Shown here: piece after piece, positions 59,999 through 64,000 of the stretch
Numbering within the stretch: the first letter of the stretch is position 1
Layout of the letters: each line of letters begins with the position of its first letter
Source of the DNA: Streptomyces humi
GTDB lineage: Bacteria; Actinomycetota; Actinomycetes; Streptomycetales; Streptomycetaceae
DNA length: 64,000 bases
Direction: 5' to 3'
NCBI RefSeq assembly: GCF_001005085.2
Contig: NZ_LBMU02000016.1
Coordinates: 62,001 to 126,000 of the forward strand
Position numbers and translations under genes: made by a program
The notes under the pieces: generated by a model
Seen by the model: only the letters and a program-made list of their open reading frames with translations
Database searches by the model: none
Told to the model about the DNA's origin: nothing

Positions 59999-60644
59999 GG
60001 TCGCCTCCCTCCGGAGCCGTGAGTGCGGTGCGGAGCCTCGCCATCGCCGTTCTGATCCGGGTCTTCGCGGTGCCCAGCGGGATCCCTTCCACGTCGGCGA
60101 CCTGCTGGGCCGTCATGCCGTGGATGCCCGCCATCAACAGGGCCCGCGCCTGTTCCCTGGGCAGCCGGCCGAGTGCGGCCCGGAGCTGGGTGGAGGCCTC
60201 GTCGGCCAGCGCCCACCGTTCGGGGGTCTCGGTGACGGCGTCGAGGAGGGGGTCGAGGTCCTCGGGTGCCATCGGCTCCGTCCGGCGGGCGCGGACGGCG
60301 TCGACGGCGAGGTTGTGCGCGATGGTCGTCAGCCAGGTGGTGACGGAGCCACGGCGCGAGTCGTAGATCTGGGCGTGCCGCCAGGCACGCTCGAAGGTCT
60401 GCTGGGCGATGTCCTCGGCGAGCTGCTGGTCCCCGGTGACGGCCATCGCGACCCCGAAGACCCGGTGCTGGAACCTCCGTACGAAGATCACCGCGAGCTC
60501 CGGGTCTCCGGTGGCCAGCCCGGACAGCAGAGCTTCGTCCGGGAGGCGGCCGACAGGGAACCGGAAGCCCGTCACACCTCTGTATACGTTCGACGGCCGC
60601 CAGGGGATTGCCCGCCCGCCTGACCGCTCGCCGCGGAAGATCAC
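59988..60644 (-). CDS. ECF sigma factor (SigK-like)
   Basis: A 218-residue sigma factor. Region 2 lies about residues 48-110 (FVRRFQHRVFGVAMAVTGDQQLAEDIAQQTFERAWRHA), then region 4 about 150-205 with LPREQARALLMAGIHGMTAQQVADVEGIPLGTAKTRIRTAMARLR. GTG at 60644 lies behind GGAG at 9 bp. It starts 40 bp downstream of argR on the same strand, so it may partly be read through from the arg operon. Its target genes are unknown. Confidence 0.87.
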   Translation of the reverse strand: MIFRGERSGGRAIPWRPSNVYRGVTGFRFPVGRLPDEALLSGLATGDPELAVIFVRRFQHRVFGVAMAVTGDQQLAEDIAQQTFERAWRHAQIYDSRRGSVTTWLTTIAHNLAVDAVRARRTEPMAPEDLDPLLDAVTETPERWALADEASTQLRAALGRLPREQARALLMAGIHGMTAQQVADVEGIPLGTAKTRIRTAMARLRTALTAPEGGDHVR

Positions 60645-60684
60645 ATACCCATTCTCCGTCGGCGGGCCGGGCCCCGCACGCGGG

Positions 60685-61230
60685 TCAGTGGCCGTTCTGG
60701 GCCAGGCGCAGCAGATGCTCCGCGAGGGCCTGGCCGCCGGTCGGCTCCCGGCTGATGAGCAGCAGGGTGTCGTCGCCTGCGATGGTCCCCAGGATGTCGT
60801 GCAGCTCGGCCTGGTCGATGGCCGAGGCGAGGAACTGGGCCGCGCCGGGCGGGGTGCGCAGGACGACCAGGTTCGCGGACGCCTCGGCCGAGATCAGCAG
60901 CTCCTGGGAGAGGCGGCGCATCCGCTCCTCCTTGGCCGACTCCCCGAGCGGGGCGCGGGGGGTGCGGAAGCCGCCCTCGCTGGGGACCGCGTAGATGAGC
61001 TCGCCGTCGGTGTTGCGGATCTTCACCGCGTTCAGCTCGTCGAGGTCCCGGGAGAGGGTGGCCTGGGTGACCGTGAGCCCGTCGTCGGCGAGCAGCTTGG
61101 CGAGCTGGCTCTGTGAGCGCACCGGCTGCCGGTTGAGGATGTCCACGATCCGGCGGTGCCGGGCGGTCCGGGTCTGCGGCACCGCGGGCCCCGCCCCGCC
61201 GGACTGGTCGAACTCCTGCGCGTGGCTCAT
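60685..61230 (-). CDS. argR: Arginine repressor
   Basis: A 181-residue ArgR/AhrC regulator. The winged helix domain (about 22-90) has [33 protein letters not shown]. The C-terminal hexamerisation and arginine-binding domain has [34 protein letters not shown]. An N-terminal extension (residues 1-20) is a little longer than in Bacillus. It is the last arg gene of the cluster, 7 bp after argD, so it represses its own operon. The sites at 46375-46410 are candidate targets. Confidence 0.94.
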   Translation of the reverse strand: MSHAQEFDQSGGAGPAVPQTRTARHRRIVDILNRQPVRSQSQLAKLLADDGLTVTQATLSRDLDELNAVKIRNTDGELIYAVPSEGGFRTPRAPLGESAKEERMRRLSQELLISAEASANLVVLRTPPGAAQFLASAIDQAELHDILGTIAGDDTLLLISREPTGGQALAEHLLRLAQNGH

Positions 61231-61237
61231 CGTCGTC

Positions 61238-62430
<1,193 letters not shown>

Positions 62431-62434
<4 letters not shown>

Positions 62435-63333
62435 GACTCCCCCTCCGGATCCGGCACGACCATCGTGCCGATGCCTTCGTCCGTGAAGATCTCCAGCAGG
62501 ATCGAGTGCTGGACCCGGCCGTCGATGACCCGGGCGGTCTGTACGCCGTTGCGCACGGCGTGCAGGCAGCCCTCCATCTTCGGCACCATGCCGGCGCTCA
62601 GCTCCGGCAGCAGCTTCTCCAGTTGGGAAGCGGTGAGGCGGCTGATCACCTCGTCGGAGTTCGGCCAGTCCTCGTAGAGGCCCTCGACGTCGGTGAGGAC
62701 CATGAGGGTTTCGGCGCCCAGAGCAGCAGCGAGTGCCGCAGCCGCCGTATCAGCATTGACGTTGTAGACATGCCCGTCGTCCTGCGAGCGGGCGATGGAG
62801 GAGACGACCGGGATCCGGCCGTCGGCGAGCAGGGCCTCGATCGCGCCCGTGTCGATCGCGGTGATCTCGCCGACCCGCCCGATGTCGATCAACTCGCCGT
62901 CGATCGTGGGCTGGTGCTTGGTCGCGGTGATGGTGTGGGCGTCCTCGCCGGTCAGTCCGACGGCGAGCGGCCCGTGCTGGTTGAGCAGGTTGACCAGCTC
63001 GCGCTGGACCTGCCCGGCGAGCACCATCCGTACGACGTCCATGGCGTCCTCGGTGGTGACCCGGAGGCCGGCCTTGAACTCGCTGACGATGCCGTGCTTG
63101 TCGAGGGCGGCGCTGATCTGCGGGCCGCCGCCGTGCACGACGACCGGCTTGAGACCGGCGTGGTGCAGGAAGACGACGTCCTGGGCGAAGGCGGCCTTCA
63201 GGTCCTCGTCGATCATGGCATTGCCGCCGAACTTGATCACGACGGTCCTGCCGTTGTGCCGGACCAGCCAGGGCAGCGCCTCGATGAGGGTCTGCGCCTT
63301 GGGCAGCGCGGTGTGCTTACGCGTGGTGCTCAT
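62431..63333 (-). CDS. argB: Acetylglutamate kinase
   Basis: A 300-residue kinase catalysing the second committed step. Amino acid kinase motifs [30 protein letters not shown] and [21 protein letters not shown] are clear. The N-terminal helix preceding the fold ([23 protein letters not shown]) is of the kind found in arginine-inhibited hexameric enzymes, so feedback inhibition is expected. ATG at 63333 overlaps the argJ stop (ATGA). Confidence 0.95.
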
Positions 63334-64000
63334 GACGAATACGCGCTGTTCTCGTGGACGTAGTCGGCGGTCAGGTCGTTGGTCCAGATCGTCGCGGTCT
63401 CGGCGCCCGCGGCGAGGTCGGCGACGATGTGCACCTCGCGGTAGCGCATGTCGACCTTCTCGCGGTCCTCGCCCACCCCGCCGTTCTTGCAGACCCAGAC
63501 GCCGTTGATGGCGACGTTCAGCCGGTCGGGCTCGAAGGCGGCCTGGGTGGTGCCGATCGCGGAGAGCACGCGGCCCCAGTTGGGGTCCTCGCCGTGGATG
63601 GCGCACTTGAGGAGGTTGTTGCGGGCGATGGACCGGCCCACCTCGACGGCGTCCTCCTCGGAGGCCGCGTTGACCACCTCGACCTTGATGTCCTTGCTGG
63701 CGCCCTCGGCGTCCCGGATCAGCTGCTGCCCGAGATCGTCGCAGACGGCGCGGACGGCCTCGGCGAACTCCGCGTACTCCGGGGTGACGTCGGCCGAACC
63801 GGAGGCGAGCAGCAGCACGGTGTCGTTGGTGGACATGCAGCCGTCGGAGTCGACCCGGTCGAAGGTGGTGCGGGTGGCGGCCCGGAGCGCCTTGTCCAGG
63901 TCCTCGCTCTCGACGACCGCGTCCGTGGTGAGGACGACCAGCATGGTGGCGAGGCCGGGGGCGAGCATGCCCGCGCCCTTGGCCATGCCGCCGACGGTCC
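63330..64000 (-). CDS. argJ: Bifunctional ornithine acetyltransferase/N-acetylglutamate synthase (5' part outside window)
   Basis: Recycles the acetyl group from acetylornithine to glutamate. Only the C-terminal 220 or so codons are in the window; the frame stays open to position 64000. [14 protein letters not shown] is followed by [12 protein letters not shown], the self-cleavage site where Thr (codon 63945-63947) becomes the nucleophile of the beta chain. [12 protein letters not shown] and [18 protein letters not shown] are also typical. It is the first visible gene of the argJ-argB-argD-argR run. Confidence 0.95.
   Translation of the reverse strand, partial: TVGGMAKGAGMLAPGLATMLVVLTTDAVVESEDLDKALRAATRTTFDRVDSDGCMSTNDTVLLLASGSADVTPEYAEFAEAVRAVCDDLGQQLIRDAEGASKDIKVEVVNAASEEDAVEVGRSIARNNLLKCAIHGEDPNWGRVLSAIGTTQAAFEPDRLNVAINGVWVCKNGGVGEDREKVDMRYREVHIVADLAAGAETATIWTNDLTADYVHENSAYSS

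Overview
The window is high-GC DNA with long GC-rich open frames, GTG/TTG starts, ATGA and GTGA stop-start overlaps, Tat signals and a gene for SsgB, a cell-division protein known only from sporulating actinomycetes. Gene order (ssgB, pabBC, tRNA cluster, cobalamin genes, metNIQ, argH, argRDBJ) fits a conserved core stretch of a Streptomyces chromosome. This is inferred from gene content and order only; no database was searched.

Layout. 1-1808: right end of an integrated element, with a large serine recombinase running into a tRNA-Val(CAC) gene. 1848-9040: a probable rhamnogalacturonan or related polysaccharide utilisation block (YetA-like lyase, DUF624 membrane protein, two sugar ABC permeases, solute-binding lipoprotein, LacI-type operator) plus an SRPBCC protein. 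It ends near a second tRNA-Val(CAC). 9956-16722: ssgB, a CGNR zinc-finger regulator, small membrane proteins, a DsbA-like protein, a double GNAT and pabB-pabC (folate branch). 16901-17355: a cluster of five tRNA genes. 17408-23684: zinc-ribbon and phosphotransferase genes, a Ser/Thr kinase, a SpoU methyltransferase and a CysG-like enzyme. 23943-29509: a BluB-CobT fusion with a huge disordered N-terminus, and CobL. 30458-33426: metNIQ methionine transport genes behind a Cys/Met-rich leader peptide. 33499-43444: scattered housekeeping and stress genes (HAD phosphatase, GDPD, PlsC, multicopper oxidase, TetR with its MFS pump, aldo/keto reductase). 43617-46346: argG and argH, with two ARG-box-like sites. 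48896-56285: a two-component system divergent from two ferric reductase-like/FMN-binding pairs and apbE. 56390-59247: a His-rich mini-protein, an ABC exporter and an atypical kinase. 59249-60644: an ECF sigma factor with an RskA-like anti-sigma factor. 60685-64000: argR, argD, argB and argJ (argJ truncated by the window edge).

Most unusual material: the Cys/Met leader peptide ahead of metNIQ, the duplicated extracytoplasmic flavin electron-transfer locus with a 20-bp palindrome in its divergent promoter, the His-rich peptide/ABC/kinase trio, the roughly 760-residue low-complexity extension on BluB-CobT, and a family of short palindromic repeats, one of which appears to interrupt a small gene.
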